NCBI RefSeq assembly: GCF_900113905.1
Contig: NZ_FORC01000004.1
Location: forward strand, 124,001 to 188,000
DNA from: Phytopseudomonas argentinensis
GTDB lineage: Bacteria > Pseudomonadota > Gammaproteobacteria > Pseudomonadales > Pseudomonadaceae
Length of the DNA: 64,000 nucleotides
Direction: 5' to 3'
The position numbers and the translations under genes were made by a program. Shown piece by piece: positions 17,716 to 27,863 of the stretch; position 1 is the first letter of the stretch, and each line of letters starts with the position of its first letter. The notes below the pieces were generated by a model. That model ran no database searches and was not told where the DNA came from. It was given only the letters and a program-made list of their open reading frames with translations.

Positions 17716-18579
17716 TCAGTGCTCGCTTAGTTGCTGTTCCAGATGCTCGATGATGCTGTCGGGCTTGAGCACCAGAATGTCACTTTCCAGGGTGTCGAGA
17801 ATCACCTCGGCGGTGTTGCCGATCAGCGCACCACTGAAACCTGTACGCGCCACGGTACCGATCACCGTGACGGCCGCGCGCAACTGGTGGGCGAAGTGCG
17901 GAATCAGTACATCGGCCGGGCCCTCGGCGATATGCAGGTGCCCGTCGTCGATGTCGTAGGTCTCCTGAAATGCCCGGCACTGCTGCCGGTAGCTGTCCTC
18001 GATGCTGTCACGCAGTTGGAAGGTCGGGTCAGCCGATGCCAGCACGGGCGATGGATGGGCGCTGAGCACGTGCAGTTCGGCTTGCGCCAGGTTGGCGATG
18101 TCAAAGCCGTGATCGACGATGCGGGCGTGCAGGGCGCGATGCTCACTGTCGACATTGCCCACGTCGACGGCGGCCAATACCGTGCCGCCGCTCCAGGGCG
18201 TCTGGGTTTTCACCAATAGCACCGGGCAGGGGCAGTAGCGCAGCAGCTTCCAGTCGTCAGGGGTGAGCAGGGCTTTTTTCAGTGGGTTGTCAGGCATGTG
18301 CTGCTTGATCACCAGACCGCAGCCCTCGGCCTGCTGCACCATGCTGACCGTTTCATGCAGGCTGCCATGCCACGCCTGTTCGCTGCTGACGCTGTAGCCA
18401 TCCTGCTGCAGGGCGTTGCTGAGCAGGCGCAGGTGGCCGCCGTGTTCGCCCGATTCAGCGCAGATCAGCAGGTGCAGATGAGACTGGGTCACACCAGCGA
18501 TCAGCTTGGCGCGTTTCAGGGCCAGGGCCTCCAGATGATCCGGCTGGATGACCACGAGAATGCTGCGGATGGCTTGCAT
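17716..18579 (-). CDS. Tandem-domain universal stress protein (UspE-like)
   Basis: 287 residues made of two Usp domains: residues 1-125 starting QAIRSILVVIQPDH, and about 130-280. The second carries a nucleotide-binding-like loop (GTVARTGFSGALIGNTAE); the first is degenerate there. Tandem Usp proteins act in the cytoplasm under stress, stasis or low oxygen. The gene diverges from the copper-controlled DUF305 gene. A dyad CGTGACC-N7-GGTCACG lies in the shared 160-base promoter region. I looked for an Anr box (TTGAT-N4-ATCAA) there and found none. Confidence 0.9.
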   Translation of the reverse strand: MQAIRSILVVIQPDHLEALALKRAKLIAGVTQSHLHLLICAESGEHGGHLRLLSNALQQDGYSVSSEQAWHGSLHETVSMVQQAEGCGLVIKQHMPDNPLKKALLTPDDWKLLRYCPCPVLLVKTQTPWSGGTVLAAVDVGNVDSEHRALHARIVDHGFDIANLAQAELHVLSAHPSPVLASADPTFQLRDSIEDSYRQQCRAFQETYDIDDGHLHIAEGPADVLIPHFAHQLRAAVTVIGTVARTGFSGALIGNTAEVILDTLESDILVLKPDSIIEHLEQQLSEH

Positions 18580-18633
18580 GGTGGGTTCCTCTGCAGGTGG
18601 CTTGCCTACTCACTATAGATGGCCTGTTGCGCC

Positions 18634-18709
18634 CGTGACCTCGGCCCGGTCACGCAAGCCGCCTTGGCAGGCCACCGCTTGACCTTGCCGTCGTGGCAAG
18701 GTGTAGGTT
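18634..18709 (+). promoter_or_regulatory. CueR-type copper-responsive promoter, with a second dyad upstream
   Basis: TTGACC (18679-18684) and TAGGTT (18704-18709) are spaced by 19 bases. Between and over them lies a perfect dyad, ACCTTGCC-N5-GGCAAGGT (18682-18702). This matches the CueR operator form in both sequence and the overlong MerR-type spacer. The -10 lies 30 bases before the DUF305 start codon. Just upstream, CGTGACC (18634-18640) and GGTCACG (18648-18654) make a separate 7-7-7 dyad that may serve the divergent stress gene. Confidence 0.8.
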
Positions 18710-18739
18710 CTGACCTCCCATCAATGGTCGAGGATAGTC

Positions 18740-19414
18740 ATGAAAGCCCACACCTTAGGTTTACTGCTGTTGGCCGGCACCTCGCTGCTGAGCGCCGGCA
18801 TGGCCGCTGCCCAGGATACAGCCGCAGGTCATTCAGGCGGGCATGCCGCACATTCGGTGGCGAGCCAGCCGGCAAACGCCAGTGCCTCGACGAGCGCCTA
18901 CCGCGCGATCAACGAGCGGATGCACAAGGCCATGGCCGTCACGCTGACGGGCAGTGCCGACGTGGACTTCATGCGCGGCATGATCCCCCATCATCAGGGC
19001 GCCATCGAGATGGCCAAGGTCGCGCAGCAGTACGGCAGCGACGCAAAGGTGCGTGCCTTGGCCGGCGAGGTCATCGCCGCGCAGGATCAGGAGATCGACC
19101 TGATGAACAAGTGGCTGGCCGCCAACGCCGCGCGCTATGAGGCGGCTGTCGACGCCGCCAGGGGCGCAGAGGTCAAGGCCGCCTTCGAGGCGGTCAACCA
19201 TCGTATGCACGCTGCCATGGCCGTTGATTTCAGCGGTAATGCCGATCGGGACTTCATGCGCGGGATGATTCCTCACCACCAGGGTGCCATCGACATGGCC
19301 AAGGTCGCCTTGGCGTATGGCTCCGACGCCGAAGTGCTGAAGCTTGCCAAGCAGGTCATCGCCGCCCAGGAGCAGGAAATCGCTCAGATGAATGCCTGGC
19401 TGGAAAACAACTGA
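18740..19414 (+). CDS. Periplasmic DUF305 protein with two tandem domains, probably copper-related
   Basis: 224 residues with a signal peptide ending near AAAQ. A His-rich stretch (GHSGGHAAH) follows, then two nearly identical DUF305 domains at about residues 52-128 and 145-223. Each contains DFMRGMIPHHQGAI and a helix with AAQ-QEI--MN-WL. The Met/His pattern fits metal binding; the family includes the copper-binding CopM. A CueR-type promoter upstream predicts induction by Cu(I). The protein probably binds copper in the periplasm or outside the cell. The domains look like an internal duplication. Confidence 0.9.
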   Translation: MKAHTLGLLLLAGTSLLSAGMAAAQDTAAGHSGGHAAHSVASQPANASASTSAYRAINERMHKAMAVTLTGSADVDFMRGMIPHHQGAIEMAKVAQQYGSDAKVRALAGEVIAAQDQEIDLMNKWLAANAARYEAAVDAARGAEVKAAFEAVNHRMHAAMAVDFSGNADRDFMRGMIPHHQGAIDMAKVALAYGSDAEVLKLAKQVIAAQEQEIAQMNAWLENN

Positions 19415-19460
19415 ATCACTCGACCCTCCGCGCCGTGCGGGCCGATAGGCAGGACGCGCC

Positions 19461-19511
19461 GCTCTGGCGGCCTTATAATGGCCGGCTTATCAACTAGCCA
19501 GCCGCCAGAGC
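19461..19511 (+). promoter_or_regulatory. miaE promoter -10 flanked by an inverted repeat
   Basis: A consensus TATAAT (19474-19479) has no good -35 in front. It sits inside a perfect 11-base inverted repeat, GCTCTGGCGGC (19461-19471) and GCCGCCAGAGC (19501-19511). If this -10 is used, transcription starts near 19486, which excludes the ATG at 19478 as the start codon of miaE. Confidence 0.5.
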
Positions 19512-19519
19512 CCATACCC

Positions 19520-20182
19520 GTGTTGTTTCCAGCCACCGCTCCCGAGCAGCCATTGCCCAACCGCCGCAGCGCCACCCCCAGCCTGCCGGAAATCCACGAG
19601 TTTCTTGGTTGCCGCACGCCCCAGGCCTGGGTAGAGGCGGCGCTGGCCAATCAGGACATCATGCTGATCGACCACAAGAACTGCGAATTCAAGGCGGCCA
19701 GCACGGCGCTGAGCCTGATCGCCAAGTACAGCTGCCACGCCGATCTGATCACCATGATGTCGCGCCTGGCCCGTGAGGAACTGGTCCATCACGAGCAGGT
19801 GCTGCGCATCATGAAGCGCCGCAAGATCGGCCTGCGCCCGGTGTCGGCGGCGCGTTATGCCTCGGGGCTGCGCAAGGTGACGCGCAACCACGAACCCTAC
19901 AAGCTGGTCGACACCCTGGTGGTCGGCGCCTTTATCGAGGCGCGCAGTTGCGAGCGCTTCGAGGCAGTGGTTCCGCACCTGGACGACGAGCTGGGCAAGT
20001 TCTACTCTGGGCTGCTGAAAAGCGAGGCGCGGCACTTTCAGGGCTACCTGAAGCTTGCCTACCAGTACGGCGATGCGGCAGATGTCGATCAGGTGATCGA
20101 GCGGGTGAGGGCGGTCGAGCGCGAGCTGATCGAATCGCCCGATACCGAGTTTCGCTTTCACAGCGGCGTTCCGCAGGCTTAA
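19520..20182 (+). CDS. miaE: tRNA-(ms2io6A) hydroxylase
   Basis: 220 residues from GTG 19520. A 14-codon longer form from ATG 19478 is possible, but that ATG overlaps a consensus -10 box. MiaE is a ferritin-like di-iron monooxygenase that hydroxylates ms2i6A37 in tRNAs reading UNN codons and needs oxygen. Seen here are LIDHKNCEFKAASTAL, the iron-binding pair REELVHHEQV, and EARSCERFE and KSEARHF further on. The family core begins at about LPEIHEFLG, so the true start could be even later. It converges with lpxH. Confidence 0.92.
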   Translation: MLFPATAPEQPLPNRRSATPSLPEIHEFLGCRTPQAWVEAALANQDIMLIDHKNCEFKAASTALSLIAKYSCHADLITMMSRLAREELVHHEQVLRIMKRRKIGLRPVSAARYASGLRKVTRNHEPYKLVDTLVVGAFIEARSCERFEAVVPHLDDELGKFYSGLLKSEARHFQGYLKLAYQYGDAADVDQVIERVRAVERELIESPDTEFRFHSGVPQA

Positions 20183-20234
20183 ACGGGGCAATTCCCGGGT
20201 ATCACTGCGCTCAACGCCGGGGCTACCTGGCGTT

Positions 20235-20957
20235 TCAATCCAGGGCGAAGGCGCTCTGGTTGAAGCCGTTTTCATCGACCTGCAGAGCCCAGCCCTGCTT
20301 GTCCCAGTCGCCCAGCACGATGCGCCTGACCATCTTACCGTCGACCAGCAGCTCATGGACGGCAGGACGGTGGGTATGGCCGTGGATCAGCGTCTTCACG
20401 CCATGGCGTGCCATCACGCGCTGCACTTCATCGGGCGTGACGTCGACGATATCGCTGGCCTTCATGCGCGTCTTTGAACGGCTTTCCGAGCGCAGCTTGC
20501 GGGCCAGCTTGTGGCGGGTGCTCAGCGGCAGATTGCGCAGGATGAACAGGCTCAGCGGGTTGCGCAGCAGGCGGCGCATCTTCTGGTAGCCGATATCCAG
20601 GGTGCACAGGCTGTCGCCATGCATCAGCAGAGTCTTCTCGCCGTTCAGCGGCAGTACATGGGGATCGCCGAGCAGGGTGCAGCCCGCCTCGCGGCAGAAC
20701 GCCTTGCCGAGCAGGAAGTCGCGGTTGCCGTGCATCAGGTAGATGCGCGTACCGCTGTCGGCCAGGCGCCGCAGCGCCTGGGCGATGCCCTGCTGAAAGG
20801 GCGTCATGGCATCGTCGCCAATCCATACTTCGAAGAAATCACCGAGGATGTACAGCGCCTCGGCGTGGCGCGCCCGGGTGTCGAGAAAATGCAAGAACGC
20901 CCGGGTGATGTCCGGGCGCTCCTCTTCAAGATGCAGGTCGGAGATCAGCAGGATCAC
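20235..20957 (-). CDS. lpxH: UDP-2,3-diacylglucosamine diphosphatase
   Basis: 240 residues. The calcineurin-like metallophosphoesterase motifs are complete: SDLHL (6-10), GDFFEVWIGDD, GNRDF, MHGDSLCT and the terminal HGHTHRP. LpxH hydrolyses UDP-2,3-diacylglucosamine to lipid X and UMP on the inner face of the cytoplasmic membrane, an essential lipid A step. The ATG overlaps the ppiB stop by four bases, so the pair forms an operon as in P. aeruginosa. Confidence 0.97.
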   Translation of the reverse strand: MILLISDLHLEEERPDITRAFLHFLDTRARHAEALYILGDFFEVWIGDDAMTPFQQGIAQALRRLADSGTRIYLMHGNRDFLLGKAFCREAGCTLLGDPHVLPLNGEKTLLMHGDSLCTLDIGYQKMRRLLRNPLSLFILRNLPLSTRHKLARKLRSESRSKTRMKASDIVDVTPDEVQRVMARHGVKTLIHGHTHRPAVHELLVDGKMVRRIVLGDWDKQGWALQVDENGFNQSAFALD

Positions 20958-21448
20958 TCGACGATCTCGGCCTTCTCTATGATCACGTCTTCGGCGGGTA
21001 CGTCCTGGTGGCCGGACTTCATGGTGGTGGAGACGCCCTTGATGGCTTCTACCACATCCAGGCCTTCGATCACTTCACCGAACACCGCGTAGCCCCAGCC
21101 CTGCACGGTCTGCGCGCTGTGGTCGAGGAAGGTGTTGTCGGCGACGTTGATGAAGAACTGCGCGGAAGCGGAGTGCGGCTCCATGGTGCGGGCCATGGCC
21201 ACGGTGCCAGTCTTGTTGGAAAGACCATTGTTGGCTTCGTTCTTGATCGGCGCGCGGGTCGGCTTCTGCTTCATGCCCGGCTCGAAACCGCCGCCCTGGA
21301 TCATGAAGTTGCCGATCACGCGGTGGAACACGGTGCCGTCGTAATGGCCGCTCTTCACGTATTCCTTGAAGTTGGCGACGGTTTCCGGCGCCTTGTCGTC
21401 GAACAGCTTGAGGGTGATGACGCCGTGATTGGTGTGCAGCTTGATCAT
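20954..21448 (-). CDS. ppiB: Cyclophilin-type peptidyl-prolyl isomerase B
   Basis: 164 residues from the Met of MIKLHTNHG, the usual start of cytoplasmic PpiB; the frame runs 30 codons further upstream without family similarity. Cyclophilin active-site motifs are FHRVIGNFMIQGG (catalytic Arg), MARTMEPHSASAQFFIN and the WGYAVFGEV stretch. It catalyses cis-trans isomerisation of proline bonds in the cytoplasm. It is divergent from glnS and coupled to lpxH. Confidence 0.96.
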   Translation of the reverse strand: MIKLHTNHGVITLKLFDDKAPETVANFKEYVKSGHYDGTVFHRVIGNFMIQGGGFEPGMKQKPTRAPIKNEANNGLSNKTGTVAMARTMEPHSASAQFFINVADNTFLDHSAQTVQGWGYAVFGEVIEGLDVVEAIKGVSTTMKSGHQDVPAEDVIIEKAEIVE

Positions 21449-21630
21449 GTGCTTAATCGCTCTGTCGAGAAAATCCCGGGCTACTCCCGGTTCGGTACCG
21501 ACAATTAATGTCGGCCGAAGGTCAGGAGCAGGCACCAAGGCCTGTCAGGGGGTTGACAGCTTGGGCTATGATAAGCGCTTTGTTTTAGTCGGCCTACCCT
21601 GTGCCGCAATCCGCACGCGCTAAGGACACC

Positions 21631-23294
<1,664 letters not shown>

Positions 23295-23295
<1 letters not shown>

Positions 23296-24680
23296 TGGCG
23301 CTTTCCATCTACAACACCCTGAGCAAGGTCAAGGAACCGCTCAAGCCGCTGATCGGTAACCAGGTGCGCATGTACGTGTGCGGCATGACCGTGTACGACT
23401 TCTGCCACATCGGCCATGCCCGGGTGATGGTGGCCTTCGACGTGGTCACCCGCTGGCTGCGTCATCGCGGCTATGACGTGACCTACGTGCGCAATATCAC
23501 CGACATCGACGACAAGATCATCAAGCGCGCCAATGAAAACGGTGAGCCGTTCGAGGCGCTGGTCGAGCGCATGATCGCCGCGATGCATGAAGACGAAGCG
23601 CGGCTGAGCGTGCTGCGCCCGGATCTCGAGCCGCGTGCCACTGGCCATATCGCCGGTATGCACCAGATGATCCAGACCCTGATCGACAAGGGCTATGCCT
23701 ACGCCCCCGGCAATGGCGACGTGTACTACCGCGTCGGCAAGTTCGTTGGCTACGGCAAGCTGTCGCGCAAGAAGATCGAAGACCTGAAGATCGGTGCACG
23801 CATCGAGGTCGACGAGATCAAGCAAGACCCGCTGGACTTCGTGCTGTGGAAGGGCGCCAAGCCAGGTGAACCAAGCTGGGAGTCACCCTGGGGCAAAGGC
23901 CGCCCGGGCTGGCACATCGAGTGCTCGGTGATGTCCACCTGCTGCCTGGGCGAGACCTTCGACATCCACGGCGGTGGCCCGGACCTGGTGTTCCCGCATC
24001 ACGAGAACGAAATCGCCCAGAGCGAGGCGGCCACCGGCAAGCAGTACGCCAACGCCTGGATGCATGCCGGCGCGGTACGTGTGGACGGCGAGAAGATGTC
24101 CAAGAGCCTGGGCAACTTCTTCACCATCCGCGAGGTGCTGGAGAAGTATCACCCGGAGGTGGTGCGCTACCTGCTGGTGTCCAGTCATTACCGCAGCCCG
24201 ATCAACTACTCGGAAGAGAGCCTGCGCGAAGCCAAGGGTGCCCTGGAGCGCTTCTACAACGGCCTCAAGGGGCTGCCGGAAGCCTCGCCAGCCTGTGGCG
24301 AGGCGTTCGTCGAGCGCTTCAGTGCGGCGATGGACGACGACTTCAACTCGCCGGAAGCCTGCGCCGTGCTGTTCGAGATGATTCGCGAGGTCAATCGCCT
24401 GCGTGAGTCGGACCTGCAGGCGGCGGCTGGTCTGGCCGCGCAGCTCAAGCAGCTGGCCTGCGTGCTCGGTGTGTTGCAGCTCGAGCCCGAGGCCTTCCTC
24501 CAGGCCGGTGCTGCCGGTAAGGTCGACGCTGCCGAAGTCGAGGCACTGATCGCCGCGCGCCTGCAGGCTCGTGCCGAGAAGAACTGGGCGGAAAGCGACC
24601 GTATCCGCGATCAGATCACCGCCCTTGGCGTGGTGCTCGAGGATGGCAAGGGCGGTACCACCTGGCGCCTTGCCGAGTAA
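23295..24680 (+). CDS. cysS: Cysteinyl-tRNA synthetase
   Basis: 461 residues, normal for bacteria. The zinc-binding C29 lies in MYVCGMTVYDFC, HIGH is at 38-41, and KMSKS at 267-271 is in GEKMSKSLGNF. Other zinc ligands fall in HIECSVMS and FPHHENE. It charges tRNA-Cys as a monomer. Translation begins on the glnS stop codon. A strong intrinsic terminator follows within 20 bases. Confidence 0.98.
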
Positions 24681-24695
24681 TCGCCCGATGCACCC

Positions 24696-24721
24696 AAAAG
24701 GCCGCTGACGCGGCCTTTTCA
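24696..24721 (+). terminator. Intrinsic terminator after cysS
   Basis: Arms AAAAGGCCGC (24696-24705) and GCGGCCTTTT (24710-24719) with a TGAC loop, the right arm ending in a T-run. Confidence 0.85.
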
Positions 24722-24759
24722 TTTCCAGACGCTCACACCGTAAACGCCACGGAAATCCC

Positions 24760-26694
24760 ATGCTGACCCGCTACAAACTGCTGCTCTCCAACACCCTGGC
24801 TCGCTACTTTCCGCGTACTGCCGCCTACCTGGAAGCCGAGAAGCACGCCGCTGCCGAGCGCGCGCGAGCCGTGGCGAAAAAGCCGCTGGCGAAGAAAAAG
24901 GCCGCAGCGGCAAAGCGCGGGGCGAAGGCTACTGATGCCAGTAAAGGCAAAGGAGAGCCGGCGGCAAAAAAGCCGGTAAGGCGCGCTAGCGCCGGCATCT
25001 ACTCGGCAGCGGCGATCAAGGTTACGGCGGCCCAGGAGCAGGCGATGCGCGAGACGGTGGCACGAGCTGCCGCTGCCGGGATCATCGGTGCGCCTTCTGA
25101 CGAGCAGTGGGCGATGATCCTCTTTCGCCAACCGCTGACGCGGATCTTTGCCGGGGCCGGCTCGGGCAAGTCGACGACCCTGGTGCTGCGTGTGGTGTTT
25201 ATGCTCTGCCACCTGAATGTCGAGCCCGAACGGCTGACGGTGATTTCCTTTACCAACGCCTCCTGCGCCGAATTGCGCGAGCGACTGCTCAAGGTGCTCG
25301 GGTTCTGGCAGTCGTCCGTCGATGCGCAGGCGGTCCGCCAGTGCGTGCGCACCTTTCACTCGGCGATGGGCGTGCTGGCGCGCGAGGTACTTGGCAGCCC
25401 CGGCTGGTTCGAGCAGTTGGGTGACAAGCAGGCGTCGGCGAGTGAACCGGATAACCCCCTGGCGGGCGGGCGTCTGGGGCCTGCGCAAACGCGTCTGCTC
25501 AAGGACGCCTATCAGGCCTGCTACACCGATGAGCCGGCCTTTCGCGGCTGGGTTCACGAACTGCTCGGCTCCCAGCCACCCGATCCGCAAAAGGCGCTGC
25601 CCAAGGCGCCGATGCAGCCGTTCAGGTTGCCGGGTGAGCTGCACGCCGCCCCCTTGTTCGAGGTGTTTTACGGGCAGGCGGGTTTTATCGAAAGCATCGG
25701 CATTCGTATCGAGCAGCTGCCAGTGGCAGCACTGGCCTGCTCGCCAGCCGAGCGAGCCTTCCTGCTGGCGTTGCAGGCGTTCTGGAGAGCCTTTGTCCAG
25801 CAGCTCAACCAGCAGGGCTTGCTGACCTTCAATAGCGCGTTCCAGCAACTGACGCAGCGGCTCGACGATGGTGATGAACGCCTGGAGGCAGGCAGGCTGG
25901 CGGGCTTTTCCCATCTGTTGATCGATGAGTTCCAGGATGTCTCGCCGCAGATCGTGCAATGGCTGCAGGCTCTGCACCGGCGCCTGGCGGGCGCCGGCAC
26001 GCCGGTCAGCCTGATGGCCATCGGCGACGACTGGCAGTCGATCTATGGCTGGCGGGGCAGTTCGCCGGAGCTGTTCATGGCCTTCGACCGGCACTTTCCG
26101 AGCAAAGGCAAGGGCAAGAGCGCGGTACTGAAGCTGCAAGCCAACTATCGCTCCATCGAGCCGGTGATCCGCGCTGCCGAATCGATACTCGCAGACGTGG
26201 CCTTCAAGCAGGACAAGGCGACGGCCGCGATCCGCAGTGCGCCGCCGGGCAGCCATGGTGTGAAACTGGTAACGCCGTTCGATCCGGCTCGCGATCTGAG
26301 TGCGTTGCACAGGGAGATTGCCGCGCAATGTGAATACGCCGCTGCGATCGACTCCAGGGAGCGCACCGCCGTGCTGTTGCTGGGGCGGCGCAACGACACC
26401 TTGAAGGACATCCAGGCCGGGCTCGACCGCAAACTGCCGGTCAAGGCCTATACCATCCACCGCGCCAAGGGGCTGCAGGCCGAGGTGGCGATCATCGTCG
26501 ACGACTGCCTGCCGACCACGCCGCATCCCTTGCGTAATGCGCTGTACGCACACTGTGGTTTCTTCGCCAACAGCTACGACCAGGCGATGGCGGACGAGAG
26601 TTTGCGCCTCGGTTATGTAGCGGTGACCCGCGGCGTCAGCCGAGTGCTGTGGTTCGTGCGCAAGCCCCAGGGCGCCACACGCGTGCTGAGCTGA
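24760..26694 (+). CDS. UvrD/Rep-type superfamily 1 DNA helicase with Lys/Ala-rich N-terminus
   Basis: 644 residues. Residues 27-75 are a low-complexity Lys/Ala segment resembling a histone-like tail. The SF1A helicase core then follows: Walker A AGAGSGKST (about 131-139), the Walker B/DEAD-like LLIDEFQDVS, motif III GDDWQSIYGWRG, motif IV LQANYRS, motif V YTIHRAKGLQAE and motif VI YVAVTRG. These motifs predict a 3'-5' ATP-driven DNA translocase. No nuclease motif is seen. It is transcribed alone between two terminators. In PAO1, as I remember it, cysS and folD are adjacent, so this gene looks inserted into a conserved block. Confidence 0.88.
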   Translation: MLTRYKLLLSNTLARYFPRTAAYLEAEKHAAAERARAVAKKPLAKKKAAAAKRGAKATDASKGKGEPAAKKPVRRASAGIYSAAAIKVTAAQEQAMRETVARAAAAGIIGAPSDEQWAMILFRQPLTRIFAGAGSGKSTTLVLRVVFMLCHLNVEPERLTVISFTNASCAELRERLLKVLGFWQSSVDAQAVRQCVRTFHSAMGVLAREVLGSPGWFEQLGDKQASASEPDNPLAGGRLGPAQTRLLKDAYQACYTDEPAFRGWVHELLGSQPPDPQKALPKAPMQPFRLPGELHAAPLFEVFYGQAGFIESIGIRIEQLPVAALACSPAERAFLLALQAFWRAFVQQLNQQGLLTFNSAFQQLTQRLDDGDERLEAGRLAGFSHLLIDEFQDVSPQIVQWLQALHRRLAGAGTPVSLMAIGDDWQSIYGWRGSSPELFMAFDRHFPSKGKGKSAVLKLQANYRSIEPVIRAAESILADVAFKQDKATAAIRSAPPGSHGVKLVTPFDPARDLSALHREIAAQCEYAAAIDSRERTAVLLLGRRNDTLKDIQAGLDRKLPVKAYTIHRAKGLQAEVAIIVDDCLPTTPHPLRNALYAHCGFFANSYDQAMADESLRLGYVAVTRGVSRVLWFVRKPQGATRVLS

Positions 26695-26698
26695 AATG

Positions 26699-26724
26699 AA
26701 AACGGCGCCCGATGGCGCCGTTTT
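26699..26724. terminator. Bidirectional intrinsic terminator between the helicase gene and folD
   Basis: A perfect 11-base stem, AAAACGGCGCC (26699-26709) with GGCGCCGTTTT (26714-26724), has A/T runs on both sides. It can end transcripts of both converging genes. Confidence 0.85.
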
Positions 26725-26740
26725 CGTAGCTGCAAAGCCG

Positions 26741-27595
26741 TCAGGCGTGCAGGTGTTCCGCGGCGTGCAGGGTGTTTTCCAGCAGGCAGGCGCGGGTCAT
26801 CGGACCGACGCCGCCGGGTACCGGAGTGATCCAGCCGGCGCGGGGCAGGGCGGTTTCATAGACCACGTCGCCGATCAGCTTGCCATCGGCCTGGCGATTG
26901 ATGCCGACGTCGATGACGATGGCGCCTTCCTTCACCCACTCGCCTTTGACCAGTCCCGGCTTGCCCGCCGCGACCACGACGATATCGGCCTGGGCCACAT
27001 GGCCGGCCAGATCCTTGGTGAACCGATGGGTGATGGTCACGGTGCAGCCGCCGAGCAGCAGCTCCAGCGCCATCGGCCGGCCAACGATATTCGAGGCGCC
27101 CACCACCACGGCGTGCATGCCATAGAGATCCTGGCCGGTGCTGGCCAGCAGGGTCATGATGCCTTTGGGGGTGCAGGGGCGTAGCAGCGGCATGCGCTGG
27201 GCCAGACGGCCGATGTTGTAGGGGTGGAAACCGTCCACGTCCTTGTCCGGGCGAATGCGCTCGAGCAGAAGCGAGGCGTCGAGGTGTGCCGGCAGCGGCA
27301 ACTGCAATAGGATGCCGTCGATGCTGGCGTCTTCATTCAATGAGTCGATCAGCTCGCGCAGTTCATCCTGGCTGGTTTCTGCACCCAGGTCATAGGCACG
27401 GGAGATGAAGCCGACTTCTTCGCAATCCTTGCGCTTGTGCGCGACATAAACCTGAGAGGCGGGGTCGCTGCCGACCAGGATCACTGCCAGGCCGGGTGCG
27501 CGCAGTCCTTGCTCGCGTCGTTCGGCGACGCGCTGGGCGATCTGCTGGCGGATATTGGCGGCAATCGCTTTGCCATCTATCAGTTGTGCGGTCAT
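26741..27595 (-). CDS. folD: Methylenetetrahydrofolate dehydrogenase/cyclohydrolase
   Basis: 284 residues, standard length. The folate-site motifs are ASQVYVAHKRKDCEEVG (catalytic Tyr and Lys), DGILLQLPLP, and DKDVDGFHPYNIGRL; the NADP-binding motif is VVVGASNIVGRP; the C-terminal signature is TPVPGGVGPMT. It converts 5,10-methylene-THF to 10-formyl-THF in two steps for purine and formyl-methionine synthesis. It is divergent from the tRNA cluster and ends at a bidirectional terminator. Confidence 0.98.
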   Translation of the reverse strand: MTAQLIDGKAIAANIRQQIAQRVAERREQGLRAPGLAVILVGSDPASQVYVAHKRKDCEEVGFISRAYDLGAETSQDELRELIDSLNEDASIDGILLQLPLPAHLDASLLLERIRPDKDVDGFHPYNIGRLAQRMPLLRPCTPKGIMTLLASTGQDLYGMHAVVVGASNIVGRPMALELLLGGCTVTITHRFTKDLAGHVAQADIVVVAAGKPGLVKGEWVKEGAIVIDVGINRQADGKLIGDVVYETALPRAGWITPVPGGVGPMTRACLLENTLHAAEHLHA

Positions 27596-27727
27596 TGCGC
27601 TTGGTTAACCATCGAAAGGGAGAAAAAAGGACGCGCATTCTCGCATGGCATTAAGGAAGGGCAAAGGCGGCAGAACGCAGATTTGGTGTAACTCCTTTAT
27701 CTAACTGAATTTTTTTCGATTTGGGTG

Positions 27728-27755
27728 TTGACGCCCCTGGGGCGCCTCTATAAGA
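27728..27755 (+). promoter_or_regulatory. Stable-RNA promoter for the tRNA cluster
   Basis: TTGACG (27728-27733) and TATAAG (27749-27754) are separated by 15 bases (16 if the -10 is read one base later). They are followed by a GC-rich discriminator (ATGCGCACC), the style of stringently controlled tRNA promoters. The first tRNA begins about 100 bases downstream. Confidence 0.55.
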
Positions 27756-27863
27756 TGCGCACCACTTGGCGAGCACAGCAAGTGACAGGGTAAAGCGGCA
27801 ACGGCAGCAACGAAAGTAGCCGCTCTAGCCGAAAGCTTGAAGTCTGCTCTGGTGGATGGATAA

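Noticed and set aside
18580..18739. Anr/Fnr box for the universal stress protein gene
   Set aside because: I looked for TTGAT-N4-ATCAA and found no match in this region.
21553..21572. TTGACA followed by TATGAT upstream of glnS
   Set aside because: The spacing is only eight bases, too short for a sigma-70 promoter.
24733..26553. 606-codon open frame on the minus strand
   Set aside because: It is antisense to the helicase gene, whose motifs are complete. The minus frame has no recognisable domain and reflects high GC at third codon positions.
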